From Chrysophaeum taylorii (taxonomy: Eukaryota > Sar > Pelagophyceae > Pelagomonadales > Pelagomonadaceae): 64,000 nucleotides of DNA. Made by a program: the position numbers and the translations under genes. Position 1 is the stretch's first letter; each line of letters starts with the position of its first letter. Below are positions 50,410 to 60,729 of this stretch, piece after piece. Below the pieces are notes generated by a model, which saw only the letters and a program-made list of their open reading frames with translations, did no database searches and had not been told where the DNA came from. The DNA lies in assembly GCA_029834535.1 (NCBI GenBank), contig JAQMWT010000022.1:1-64000 (forward strand), in the 5' to 3' direction.

Positions 50410-51075
50410 CTAAACGTCGACCTCGTCGTCTTCGGGGTTGGGGTCCGCGTTCGGGGTGTAAAAAGCCACGACTTTTGCCTTGAGCCAATTCCAGGCTACC
50501 GAGACGCCTCGCGTCGTGTGTTCCAAGCCCACCGCGACCCCTCGCGCCGTGTGCTTCATGCTGACTCTGGCCTTGGCACTGATGTACGTCGCGGCAATCT
50601 CGGTTTTCTCTCGAAGATGCCACTCTTCGCATTTCACTTTACAGAAGCCGAGCACCTTGGGCCCGAATCGCGCCCCCGCGGCGACACCATACAAACCCGT
50701 GCCGAGCGCGACCTTGGTCGCCGCGACGGGGAGCTGGACGAGCTGTCCCGCCTCGAGCGACGAGATAATACCCTTGGCGCCGTGGTTAGTATCGACGGCG
50801 CGAATGTGATCCGCGAATTTTGAAAAATGGTCCTTGGACTGCGCCACGAGCTCGTTGCCGTGGGAGGCACACCCGACCACCACGTCCTCGGCGCTCAGGT
50901 CAGCCAACGGCGCGAAGGCGCTGTCGAACTTGCGACTTCGCTCCTCGAGGCCCTCCTTCGTGATACCGTCTGGCCGCAGCAGCGACGGCAACGGCAGCTC
51001 CTCATCCTCATCCTCCGTGCCCTGGACGCCCTCCATCATGCGCGGATACGTCGTCGTTTTCATCTCCGGACTCAT
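50410..51075 (-). CDS. Hypothetical 221-aa protein
   Basis: I do not recognise this protein. It starts at ATG 51075 (MSPEMKTTTYPRMMEGVQ), with an acidic N-terminus. Residues about 45-110 look helical, then a Gly/Ala-rich stretch, VALGTGLYGVAAGARFGPKVLGFC, could touch a membrane. A basic amphipathic part (ISAKARVSMKHTARGVAVGLEHTTRGVSVAWNWLKAKVVAFY) includes a repeated (H/L)TTRGV/HTARGV unit. It ends in an acidic DDEVDV. Composition and codon use fit the neighbours, and the frame is intact. It converges with nothing close by and is followed after 75 bp by the DUF819-like gene on the same strand. Confidence 0.5.
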   Translation of the reverse strand: MSPEMKTTTYPRMMEGVQGTEDEDEELPLPSLLRPDGITKEGLEERSRKFDSAFAPLADLSAEDVVVGCASHGNELVAQSKDHFSKFADHIRAVDTNHGAKGIISSLEAGQLVQLPVAATKVALGTGLYGVAAGARFGPKVLGFCKVKCEEWHLREKTEIAATYISAKARVSMKHTARGVAVGLEHTTRGVSVAWNWLKAKVVAFYTPNADPNPEDDEVDV

Positions 51076-51150
51076 ATCGTCGTCAGCTCAAAACTGCCCA
51101 GCTCCGGTCGCTCGCCGGTTCAAACACTTAGGGTAACTAACTAACTGTTA

Positions 51151-52332
51151 TCAGTTCCACCAGAGGAGGGCTTGCTGGAGCGCTAGGGCAATGAAAGTCC
51201 CCGAAGCGTAGCCAAGGATGCCGACGAGCAACGCGGGGAGGACGAGGTCGTCCCAGCGCTTGGCGACGCACATGGCGGCGGCGGTGGTCGGGCCGCCGAC
51301 GGCAGCGTTGGAGCTCGCCGCGAGCGCCCGGAGCTCCAACGTGCGCGGAAAGACCCGCCTCGCGGCGAGGATGATGGCGTAGTGGACACCAATCTGGAGC
51401 AACGAAAAGACAAAGAGGGCTCGACCGGCGGCGGCGACGGCGCGAAGGTCGCCGGCGGCGCCGATGGCGGCGACGAAGAGCTGCATCGCGCAGGTGCCGA
51501 GGACGCGGCCCGAGGGAGCGACTCGCCTGCAGAAGCCGGGTGCGGCGGAGGCGATGGCCACCGCGTACAGCGTGCACAAGGGCAGCAAGAAGGGCCGGGG
51601 GGCGAGGGAGGCGACCGCGACGCACGCCAAGCCGACGGCGAGGGCGGCCGACGCGTCGACGGCAGTCGCTACGTCCGTCGTCTTATTCCCCACTGCCTCG
51701 CCCGCGTCCTTCTCGCCCGCCTTAGTTGTCGCAAACAGGAGCGCGAAGTAGGGCGCGACGACCGCGTTGTCGGCAGCGATGCCGGCGGCGACAATGGAGG
51801 CGGGGGCGGCGCCGGCGTCGGCGACGGCGACGTAGTTGACCGCGCCGCCGACGTGTCGCGCCGCCAAGGCCGCGGCGATGGTCGCGCGCACCTCGACGTC
51901 CGGTATGGCGCTTTTTAAGGGGGCGAGAGGCCACGCGACGAGCGTGCCGACGACGGTGCCGGCGCTCGCGACGACAAACGGCAGCAGTAGCTTCCGCCCG
52001 TCTCGTCGCACTCTCGCGAGGTCAGCGTCCATCAGTAGCAACGGAATGGCTAGCGGGACGAGCTTGGCGGTGACGAGCGAGTAAACGGGCGACTTTGCGG
52101 GCAGGATGCCGAGGTTCACCAAGGCGAGCGTTGCCACCATCGTCACCACGTTCGACGACACGGCCGCGCCCACCTTCGTGTACCGCTCGGCCCACAGACC
52201 GCCCGCGGCGCACGTCCCCAAGGTCGCCCAGGTCGCCTCGGTACTCATCACGCGTCGCACCACGGAGACGCGCTTCGGTGGCTGGGGGACCTGCTGCCAA
52301 GCCACCGCGCTCGCAACGACTTGTAGAAGCAT
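51151..52332 (-). CDS. DUF819-like multi-pass membrane protein
   Basis: The start is ATG 52332 (the codon at 52350 is GTG), giving 393 aa. The N-terminal 35 residues are Ala/Val/Arg-rich without acids, like a targeting peptide. About ten hydrophobic segments follow. Conserved-looking turns are HVGGAVNYVAVADAG.AP..VAAGIAADN and, near the end, ALAASSNAAVGGPTTAAAMCVAKRW followed by LVGILGYASGTFIALAL. These match the DUF819 (YjcL-type) family, found in bacteria and in plastids of algae and plants, with a transport-like but unproven role. It diverges from the thioredoxin-like gene with 50 bp between start codons. Confidence 0.8.
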   Translation of the reverse strand: MLLQVVASAVAWQQVPQPPKRVSVVRRVMSTEATWATLGTCAAGGLWAERYTKVGAAVSSNVVTMVATLALVNLGILPAKSPVYSLVTAKLVPLAIPLLLMDADLARVRRDGRKLLLPFVVASAGTVVGTLVAWPLAPLKSAIPDVEVRATIAAALAARHVGGAVNYVAVADAGAAPASIVAAGIAADNAVVAPYFALLFATTKAGEKDAGEAVGNKTTDVATAVDASAALAVGLACVAVASLAPRPFLLPLCTLYAVAIASAAPGFCRRVAPSGRVLGTCAMQLFVAAIGAAGDLRAVAAAGRALFVFSLLQIGVHYAIILAARRVFPRTLELRALAASSNAAVGGPTTAAAMCVAKRWDDLVLPALLVGILGYASGTFIALALQQALLWWN

Positions 52333-52382
52333 CTTCAATTTCGGACACACGAACGCGCCTGTTGCTTACCCTAGAGAGAGGG

Positions 52383-53003
52383 ATGAGGTGGTGGGTGGTG
52401 GTCTTGCTCCTTGCGAGAAGCCTCGGCGAAGAGGTTATCGACGAGGCGGAGGAGGAGCCGCCTCCCCCGCCCGAGAGCAAAGTGGTTGAGCTCGGGGACG
52501 ACACGTTCGAGCGGCGAACGCAAGCGTCGATCGGTGCGACCACTGGCGATTGGTTCGTCGCGTTCTGTGTGGAGGGATGTCCCGACGAAGCCCTCGAGGC
52601 CGTCGCGAATAGCCTCGACTCGGAGGAGTTCCACGTCGCGACGGTCGACGCCGACCTCCACCTCGCGCTCGCGACGCGATTTCGAGTCATTAATGATACG
52701 CGGATAGCACTCTTTAGCGGCGGAAAAATGTACGACTACGTTGGCCCGGAGACTGCTGACGCTATGCTCGAGTTTCTCAACATCACCGATAAGGAGGGCG
52801 TCAAGGTCCCGCGAAAGAACGGACCTCTCAAACCCCTCCACGAGGCCCTCGGCAACTTCTTCGACGTCGTCGACTACCGCGCTCTTTGCATGGGCCTCTG
52901 CGCCATCTCGGTTGCCCTTATCCTCATCGGCGCCTTCATACCCCACGATCCGCCCCCAAAGGACGACAAAAAAGACGACAAGAAAGACGACAAGACCGAC
53001 TAG
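52383..53003 (+). CDS. Thioredoxin-like single-pass membrane protein lacking CxxC
   Basis: This is a 206-aa protein from ATG 52383, which begins a signal peptide (MRWWVVVLLLARSLGEE). Residues about 35-140 resemble a thioredoxin fold: VVELGDDTFERRTQ, DWFVAFCVEGCPD, FHVATVDADLHLALATRFRVINDTRIALFSGGKMYDYVG. The place of the redox CxxC holds CVEGC, three residues between the cysteines, so ordinary disulfide exchange is uncertain. The cis-proline is not apparent (RVINDTRIAL). A transmembrane segment, CAISVALILIGAFI, at about 180 is followed by a tail of KKDDKKDDKTD. The layout is that of TMX-type ER proteins. Confidence 0.65.
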   Translation: MRWWVVVLLLARSLGEEVIDEAEEEPPPPPESKVVELGDDTFERRTQASIGATTGDWFVAFCVEGCPDEALEAVANSLDSEEFHVATVDADLHLALATRFRVINDTRIALFSGGKMYDYVGPETADAMLEFLNITDKEGVKVPRKNGPLKPLHEALGNFFDVVDYRALCMGLCAISVALILIGAFIPHDPPPKDDKKDDKKDDKTD

Positions 53004-53346
53004 CTCCTTCGTCTTCCTTGTCGGCGTGCTCTGATTGCTGCTTCGGAGGGTGTCGCTTGATGGAAGTTCTTAAAAGAGGGATCTAGAGACCTCATAAAAA
53101 TGACACTTCGACTCCCGCGCAGCGTTTTTAACAAGGAAAGTAGTACTACGACGAACGCGACCGCCAAAGTACAAAAAAATCCACGTGCGGTTCAAGAAGG
53201 AGCGATGACGAGGAAGCCTCTTCGCTGCTGCTGCTCGATACACGACCTCGCGACAGCAGACAACGCAGCAGCGCGTTTTCACAGGAGCAGACGACGCACG
53301 GTAGGATCAGGATGGCTCTCTACATATCGGCAGCAGTGCTCATCAC

Positions 53347-53377
<31 letters not shown>

Positions 53378-53660
53378 GGTGCCGTCATTGGAAAACCCGG
53401 TCTGCGTCGGCCACCGTCGAGCAGCGCACGCCTGGCGACTATGTTTTTTTTGTGCCCGTGGTGGATACTAGTTTCGAACTAGTAGAAGGTGGAACCGTTT
53501 CAAGAGTTCACCTCGGTGGTGGTGCCATGATCAAGCAACGGACGTTCTGCCTCGCGTCGAGAAGAAGTGCTCTAAAAACTTGATGTGAGGGCAACAAAGA
53601 AAGATTCTGCCACAAGAGTCGTGTTTCGGAGAAAAGAGTTCAAGAGCCACAACAAAAAAG
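53004..53660. other. Intergenic, (ATC)n repeat
   Basis: (ATC)n lies at about 53344-53377. A short inverted repeat, ACTAGTT TCG AACTAGT, is at 53467-53483. No gene is seen. Confidence 0.75.
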
Positions 53661-55525
53661 ATGGCATGGCGGATCGTGTTGGTCGCCGGCACCGCCTTGG
53701 CGGAGGTGTACACGCCGACACCGCAGCCCGTCTCGTACGCACCGACGAGGCTGCCCACCACGGCGGCCATCTGTTGTTTCTACGCGGAGTCGACGCCAGA
53801 GCTTAATTTGTTTGTCTTGGTTCGAAAACTACTACTTTCTCAGGTCGGGTGACCCCTGCACCGACTGCGCGGAGGAGAACCTCCACAGAAGCGGCTACTG
53901 TGTGAAGCAGCGTTGAAATCGAATTGATTAAGGCGAACTGAGGCGGCGCAGGCGCGGAGAGCGAGGAGAATTGCCTCGATTGTAGCGCGGCGGCAACCTT
54001 CTGCGTGCCGACGCCCCGCCCCACGGCATCGCCGACGCCGCGGCCCTCGTCGTCGCCGACGACGCCATCACCGACGACGCTGCCGCCGACGCCGCGACCG
54101 AGTCGACCGCCGACGCCGCGCCCGACGCCGTTTCCGACGCGACAACCATCGCCGTCTCCGACTAAAATCCCGACCAGCGGAAACGTGTGCTGTTTTTACT
54201 CGGACACGTCTGATCCTTGCGACTGCGAGCCAGGCAATAGCGCCAGGACCGGATTTTGTGTGATGAGCGAGGAAAATTGCCTCGCGTGCAGCCCGACGGC
54301 CGCCTATTGCGTCCCGACGCCGCACCCCACGCCATCGCCAACGCTGCGCCCTTCGCTATCACCGACAACCCTATCACCCACGACGCCGCAACCGACCCCG
54401 CGACCCACTCGATCACCGACGCTGCGGCCCACGCAGTTTCCGACGGTTTCGCCGTATCCGACGATAACTCCAACCACGACGAGCCTTTGTTGCTTCTACT
54501 GGGAGTCCTCCGACCCGTGCGACTGCGAGCCCTTGAACAGCGCCAAGAGCGGATTCTGCGTGCTGAGCGAGGAAAATTGCCTGATTTGCAGCCCGACAGC
54601 CGCCTTCTGCGCAGCGCCGCCGACGCCAATGCTAACGATGCCACCAACTCGCCGGCCTACCGCGAAAACGACGACGACGACGACGACGACGACCTGCGCG
54701 GACTCGAGTGACTGGTACAAGGCATCCGAGCCTGAGAAGGACTGCTCGTGGGTCTCCTCGTTTACCGAGGCGCGCTGCGTTGTCAAGGGCGAGGACGAGA
54801 CTTTTGCGTATCAGTCTTGCCCCTCGAGTTGCTCGACCTGCGAAACCGAATGCGAGGGCGACGACCCAGAATTTTATGTCACCGATCCGAGCAAGGACTG
54901 CACCTGGGTTGGTCAAGCCAGGACAGTCCGCTGCAAGAAGGAGGGAACTACTGGCTACGCGTACGCGCAGTGCAAGCACGCGTGTGGTCTCTGCGCCTAC
55001 GAAGAGTGCACCGACGACGACGATGCCTGGGTGCGCCTCCACCTCACACCTCATCATCATTGCTTGCGCGCCCGCAGCAAATGCCCGGCGATCCCTCCAA
55101 AGACTGCGACTGGGTCGGTGACTTTCGCCAGAATAGATGCGTCAAGGTGGGCGCGGACGGAACGTACGCCTACGAAAGCTGGTGAGGACACTCCCTCCTC
55201 CTTCGTTGAACGAGACTCCCCGCAGCCGCCACTCCTGCAAGTCTTGCGCCGAAACGCTGACGGGCTCGTGCAGCGACAGCACCTCGTGGTTCAAGAAGGA
55301 CGACCCTTCGAAGGACTGTGCGTGGAACCAACTATACCCAAAGCGCCGCGTTTGTTGATCGTGCGTGCGAGTAGGCGACTGGGTTGGGAATTTGCTGCCT
55401 ACACGCTGCGCCGTCAAGGGCGACGATGATACTTGGGCCTTCGAAGGTTCGTTGTGTTCTCTGATGTGGCACCGTGCTGAACTCGTTATGACACAGCGTG
55501 CCCCTTTACTTGCGACGTGTGCTGA
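53661..55525 (+). CDS. Secreted modular Cys-rich protein of the GH45 array, without a GH45 domain
   Basis: Seven exons, 53661-53788, 53844-53911, 53952-55030, 55078-55181, 55226-55317, 55375-55446 and 55497-55525, join in frame to 523 aa through GT-AG introns of 40-57 nt. After a signal peptide (MAWRIVLVAGTALAEV) come three copies of a module with CCFY...SDPC.C...N...SGFC..SEENCL.C...A.FC, separated by Pro/Thr linkers. Four modules of about 48 residues follow, of the form W......KDC.WV......RC..KG....YAY..C...C..C. The CCFY module resembles small putative carbohydrate-binding modules of diatoms; the second resembles Cys/Trp modules in many stramenopile secreted proteins. Both assignments are from memory. 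The last four exons have the same lengths (104, 92, 72, 29) as in the two GH45 genes downstream. Confidence 0.75.
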
Positions 55526-55781
55526 AAATAAGCACGGACTGTATTATTATTAGAGGCGGTGCGGCAACGTGTCAGACGTCGTCGTCTCGGGCTGTGGTGA
55601 CCAGTGGTAGTGATTTCGACACGACGACGTCCTGCGCCGCAGAAGAGCTCGCGTCTCTGGGCCTAGGGACGGAGGCAAGATAGCAAGATATTATACATGA
55701 TATTCGATTTTGCCACGACAAAAAAATTTCGATTTCATGCTGACGCGATGAAGCCAGAATCGTTCCAGGACATCTGAGAAG
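55526..55781. other. Intergenic, no gene seen
   Basis: The stretch holds the presumed 3' end of the upstream gene and the promoter of the first GH45 gene. A GATGATGATG run precedes and overlaps the ATG. No conserved box can be named with confidence. Confidence 0.5.
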
Positions 55782-58133
55782 ATGATGATGATGACATTGT
55801 GGGTTGCGCTCACCGGTCACGCCATGGCCGACGACTGGATCACGGGCACATACACGACAGGTACTCTCACTTTCAAAGTGCTCTAAGTTGTCAGACCGAC
55901 GGTGAGTTCTGACACCAGGATACTGGGATTGTTGCAAGCCGTCGTGCGCTTGGAGCGGCAAGGGGAACGTCGATACGCCCGTGCGAAGCTGCGAGGCGGA
56001 GACGGGGAACGTGCTGAGCAACCCGAATGTCGCGAGCGTCTGCGACGGCGGCACCTCGGCGAGCTGCGCCGATAACCAGCCTTTCACGATCAACGACGAG
56101 TTGTCGATGGGGTTCGCCGCCGCCGCGGTGGGAGGGGTTAGTGGGCTTAATGGCGATGAGAATTGCGGCATGTGCTACGAGCTCGTTTGGACAGACGAGG
56201 AGTTTGCCTACGGTGGAGGCGCGCACCCCAACATCGTGGGGAAGCGCCACGTCATCCAAGTGACCAACATTGGCTACGACGTTTCTGGCAGTCATTCCTT
56301 CGACCTCCAGATCCCAGGTGCGGGCCAGGGCATCTTCGACACCGGGTGCGAGATCCAGTTTCCCGACTTGGAGAGCGAAGACTTCGACTGCGGCAACAAC
56401 TACGGCGGTTGTAGCGATGTTTCGGGCTGCGCTGACCTCCCCGTCGATCTCCGAGCCGGCTGCGAGTGGCGCTTCGACAGTAGCGTGTACGGGTGGAAGA
56501 CTGACAACGGCAAGTCAGACAACCCTTTCGTGCGTTTTCGCCGCGTAAAATGCCCGTCCGAGCTGGTTGCCATCACCGGCACGACGCCCAACGACGACGA
56601 CGACTACCCCGTGATCGCGTACGTCACGAGCACGGACGCCGGTTCCTCGTCCTCGCCGACGCCGCGGCCTGCGTCCTCGCCGACGCCGCGGCCTGCGTCC
56701 TCGCCGACGCCGCGGCCCGTCTCGACGCCAGCCACTTCGAACGTATGTTGCTTTTACTTGGCGTTCGTAGCATCGCGATTCCGAGCTTTCTTCTTGTTTC
56801 AAAGTGCAATTGCTCGCGCGAAAGTTCGACCGCAGGTCGGGCGGCGATCCGTGCACCGACTGCGGGCCAAACGCCGACAGGAGCGGCTATTGCGCAGAGC
56901 AGCGTTGAATCGTCCCAGATCGCGAGTGCTTGAACCGAGTCGGGGCAGGCGCGGAGAGCGAAGAAAATTGTCTCGGATGTAGTTCGGCAGCTATTTTCTG
57001 CGGGCTTGGGTCTACGGCATCATCTGCCCCGGCGCCAACGCCGCGCGCTGTGTCACCACCAACGCCAAAACCTATTGGGTCGCAGCCGCCGAGACAAACG
57101 TCCCCGACGCCGCGCCCGGCGTCGACGCCCGCCGGCGCATCGAACCTGTGTTGTTTCTATTCAGCGTCGGGTGACGCTTGCAACGACTGTGGCAGTGGCG
57201 ACAGGAGCGGAGGATATTGCAGCCAGAGCGAAGAAAATTGTCTGGCCTGCAACCCCGCGGCCACTTTTTGCGCGTCGTCGACGACCTGCGCGGACTCGAG
57301 TGACTGGTATAAGGCCTCCGAGCCTGAGAAGGACTGCTCGTGGGTCTCCTCGTTTACCGAGGCGCGCTGCGTCGTCAAGGGCGAGGACGAGACTTTTGCG
57401 TATCAGTCTTGCCCCTCGAGTTGCTCGACGTGCGAAACCGAATGCGAGGGCGACGACCCCGAATTTTATGTCGCCGATCCGAGCAAGGGCTGTACCTGGG
57501 TTGGTCAAGCCAGAACAGTCCGCTGCAAAAAGGAGGGAACTACTGGCTACGCGTACGCGCGGTGCAAGCACGCGTGTGGTCTCTGCACCTACGCAGATTG
57601 CACCGACGACGACGACGATGTCTGGGTGCGCCTCCACCTTACAACAGCTTATCAATACTTTCGTGGCCTCCGCAGCATATGAACGGCGACCCAGCCAAAA
57701 ACTGCGATTGGGTCGGCGATTTCCGCCAGAACAGGTGCGTGAATCAGGGCGAAGACGGCACGTATGCCTACGAAAGCTGGTAAGCGCGCCGCTCCGTTTC
57801 ACGAAAATCGATAAGAGGCTTAGTCGCCACTCCTGCAAGTCTTGCGCCGAAACGCTCACGGGCTCGTGCAGCGACAGGACCTCGTGGTACAAGAAAGGCG
57901 ACCCCGCGAAAGACTGTGCGTCGTCGCCACGCCGACGATGCTTTGTTGTTGAAAGTTGACAGACGTATCTGCCTATAGGCGACTGGGTCGGAGGTATGCT
58001 GCCTACACGCTGCGTCGTCAAAGGTGACGACGATAGTTGGGCTTTCGAAGGTACTGCGTTGTGTCCTATGATGAGATTTGGTCACCCCCCTTCTACGCAC
58101 GCAGCGTGCCCCTTCACTTGCGACGCGTGCTAG
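55782..58133 (+). CDS. Secreted GH45 endoglucanase-like protein with binding modules (copy 1)
   Basis: Eight exons, 55782-55860, 55919-56762, 56836-56903, 56949-57625, 57676-57779, 57824-57915, 57979-58050 and 58105-58133, join in frame to 654 aa. After a signal peptide, the GH45 domain starts [13 protein letters not shown]30 is the predicted catalytic base of the family motif, and D155 in SFDLQIPGAGQG the predicted acid. Paired Cys (NCGMCYE, GCEIQFPD, DCGNNYGGC) fit the disulfide-rich double-psi barrel. Two CCFY modules follow in (SPTPRPAS)-type linkers, then four W/C modules. GH45 enzymes cut internal beta-1,4-glucan bonds. All introns are GT-AG, 44-73 nt. The modules at 57285-57625 are almost identical in DNA to 54695-55030 in the gene before it. 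Confidence 0.85.
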
Positions 58134-58425
58134 CTGGTCGGCACGGATTGACAGAACTCGAGAGTTCTTTCTTAGCAGAGGGCGCTTTCACAGTATGTGA
58201 TACGCGCAGTCCGGGACTCCTACATAGTATAGGCCTACCGCGCACGTAGTCGGGATAAACACCCTCACTACTCGCCGTCTGCCCTCACACACAAAAAAAC
58301 GAATAGTAGTTTAACGTTTTGCCCCCCCCCGCATAAAATGTGTCTCTTTGCCGCAAAAAACATGAGAAGAAGAAGAAGAAGAAGAATTTTTTTTCGGAGA
58401 CAGACAGACCGTTTGGAAGGAACAG
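58134..58425. other. Intergenic, homopolymer tracts
   Basis: A C-run at 58322-58330, (GAA)n at 58367-58384 and a T-run at 58387-58394 lie before the next start codon. No gene is seen. Confidence 0.7.
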
Positions 58426-60729
58426 ATGATGCTATTGTCGCAGCTGGTGGTCGCGGTCGCCGGCGGCGCCTTGGCGGCGGAGGAGTGGATCACGGGTACC
58501 TACACTACGGGTACTCCCTATTCACATCAGACCGCGCTTGACAGACACCACCACATACTGTAGGGCACTGGAATTGTTGCAAGCCGTCTTGTGCTTGGAG
58601 CGGCAGAGGGAGCGTGGACACGCCCGTGCGAAGCTGCGAGGCGGATACGGGGGACGTCCTGACCGATCCAAATGTCCCGAGTGTCTGCGACGGCGGCACA
58701 TCGGCGAAATGTGCCGACAACCAGCCCTTCAAGGTAAGCGAGGAGCTGTCGATGGGTTTCGCGTCCGCTGCCTCGGTTGGCGATGTCGACGGACTTTCCG
58801 GCGACGAGAATTGCGGCATGTGTTACGAGCTCGTGTGGAGCGACGAGGAGAATTTGAGTGCGCGACACGTTATCCAAGTAACGGACGTCTCCGAAGCCGT
58901 CGCCGGCTCGTTCGACCTCTTTATCCCGGGAGCGGGCCGGGGCCTCGGGTGCGAGATCCAGTATCCCGACTACGAGATCGAGGACTTCGATTGCAATAAA
59001 TCCGGCGGTGGGTGTGACGACATCTCGAGCTGCGCCGGCCTGCCCGCCGAGCTCTTTCCGGGCTGCGCGTGGCGATTCGACGCGTTCGGGCGGACGACCG
59101 ACGAGTCCGCGAACGTGCGCTTTCGTCGTGTCAAATGCCCGTCCGAGCTGGTTGCCATCACCGGTGCGACGCCCAGCGACGACGACGACTACCCAGAGAT
59201 CGAGTACGGCACGCAGCGCGCCTTGACAACCGACACGAACCTGTGCTGTTTCTATTGGGAGTCTTCGGACCCGTGCGCCGATTGCCAGGCCAGCAACAGC
59301 GACACGACCGGGTACTGCGCGGAGCAGTGTTGAAACACGACGCGTCCTGGGACGGTACCTTGTTTACGATTTCGGCGCAGGTTCGCAGAGCGAGGAGAAC
59401 TGTCTCACTTGCGCCCCGGAAGGCACGTTCTGCACGCCAACGCATCGCCCGACGCAACGCCCGACGCCCTATCCCACGCCGTCTCCAACGCCGAACCCAA
59501 CACCATCACCGACCCCGCACCCGACGCCGGCGCCGACGCCGCGTCCCACGCATCCGCCGACGCGGTTTCCAACGCCATCGCCGACGACGCATCCCACGCC
59601 ATTTCCGACGCACGCGCCCACCACCGCGAACGTTTGTTGCTTCTACTGGGAAGAATCGACCAACCCGTGCTTCGACTGCGATCCCAGCAGCAGCGCCAGG
59701 AACGGCTTTTGCGCCACGCCGCGTCCCGATCAGTCATTTCGCCTTGACGCGCGCTTTGTTTTTGGCACAGGCGCCGAGAGCGAGGAGAACTGCCTCGTTT
59801 GCAGCCCGACCGCTGCTTTCTGCGGGACACCGACCTCGTCGTCGACGACAACACCCCCGAGTCCTCGACCAACTTCGAGCAGTCAAGCAAAATCCCCGAC
59901 GACGACTTGCGCAGACTCGAGCGACTGGTACAAGGCATCCGAACCTCAGAAGGATTGCGCGTGGGTTTCCTCGTTTTCCGAGGCGCGCTGCGTCGTCAAG
60001 GGCGAGGACCAGAGCTTCGCATACAGTAGCTGCCCCGCGAGCTGTTCAACCTGCGAGACCGAGTGCGAGGGCGACGACGCCAACTTTTACGTCACTGATC
60101 CGAGCAAAGATTGTACCTGGGTCGGCCACGCCAGAACAGTTCGCTGCAAGAAGACCGGCACGACGGGCTATGCCTACGCCCAGTGCAAGCACGCGTGCGG
60201 TCTCTGCTACTACGCGGATTGCACCGACGACGACGACGACTGGGTGGGCCTTAAAATTCACTCGTCGCCATCATCACGTTGCGCGCCGCAGCAAATGCCG
60301 GGCGACCCCTCCAGGGACTGCGACTGGGTTGGCGACTTCCGCCAGAACAGATGCGTAAAGGTTGGCGCGGACGGAACGTATGCCTACGAAAGCTGGTGAG
60401 TCGAAGACTCCGACTTTGTGCGTGACTTTCTTTCGCCTCAGCCGCCACTCCTGCAAGTCCTGCGCGCAAACGCTCGCGGGGTCGTGCAGCGACGACGCCT
60501 CGTGGTACAAAAAGGGTGACCCCGCGAAGGACTGTATGCCAATGTCCCGAGTCAGCATTGCCGACCGTCCGCACGCAGGCGACTGGGTTGGGAATTTGCT
60601 TCCTACGCGCTGCGTCGTGAAGGGCGAAGACGATACCTGGGCTTTTGAAGGTTCGTTGTCCCCTCAAATAAAGATGCGCGCTCATCTTCGTGCCGTACAG
60701 CTTGCCCCTTTACTTGCGACGTGTGCTGA
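58426..60729 (+). CDS. Secreted GH45-like protein, copy 2, with Asp to Asn change in the catalytic motif
   Basis: Eight exons, 58426-58510, 58564-59328, 59381-59722, 59771-60243, 60292-60395, 60442-60533, 60579-60650 and 60701-60729, join in frame to 653 aa. Intron positions match copy 1, except that the linker introns lie differently within the CCFY modules. The domain opens [12 protein letters not shown], so the family's catalytic base Asp is N32; the change is created across the first splice junction and spans two altered residues (Y to H, D to N). The predicted acid D146 in [10 protein letters not shown] is kept, and the loop after it is shorter (GRGLGC for GQGIFDTGC). GH45 subfamilies with Asn at a base position exist, so loss of activity is likely but not certain. 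Two CCFY modules and four W/C modules follow, with long Pro/Thr linkers. Confidence 0.85.

Noticed and set aside
53467-53483. Short inverted repeat ACTAGTT-TCG-AACTAGT
   Set aside because: Too short and isolated to assign a function; one such repeat is expected by chance in a window of this size.
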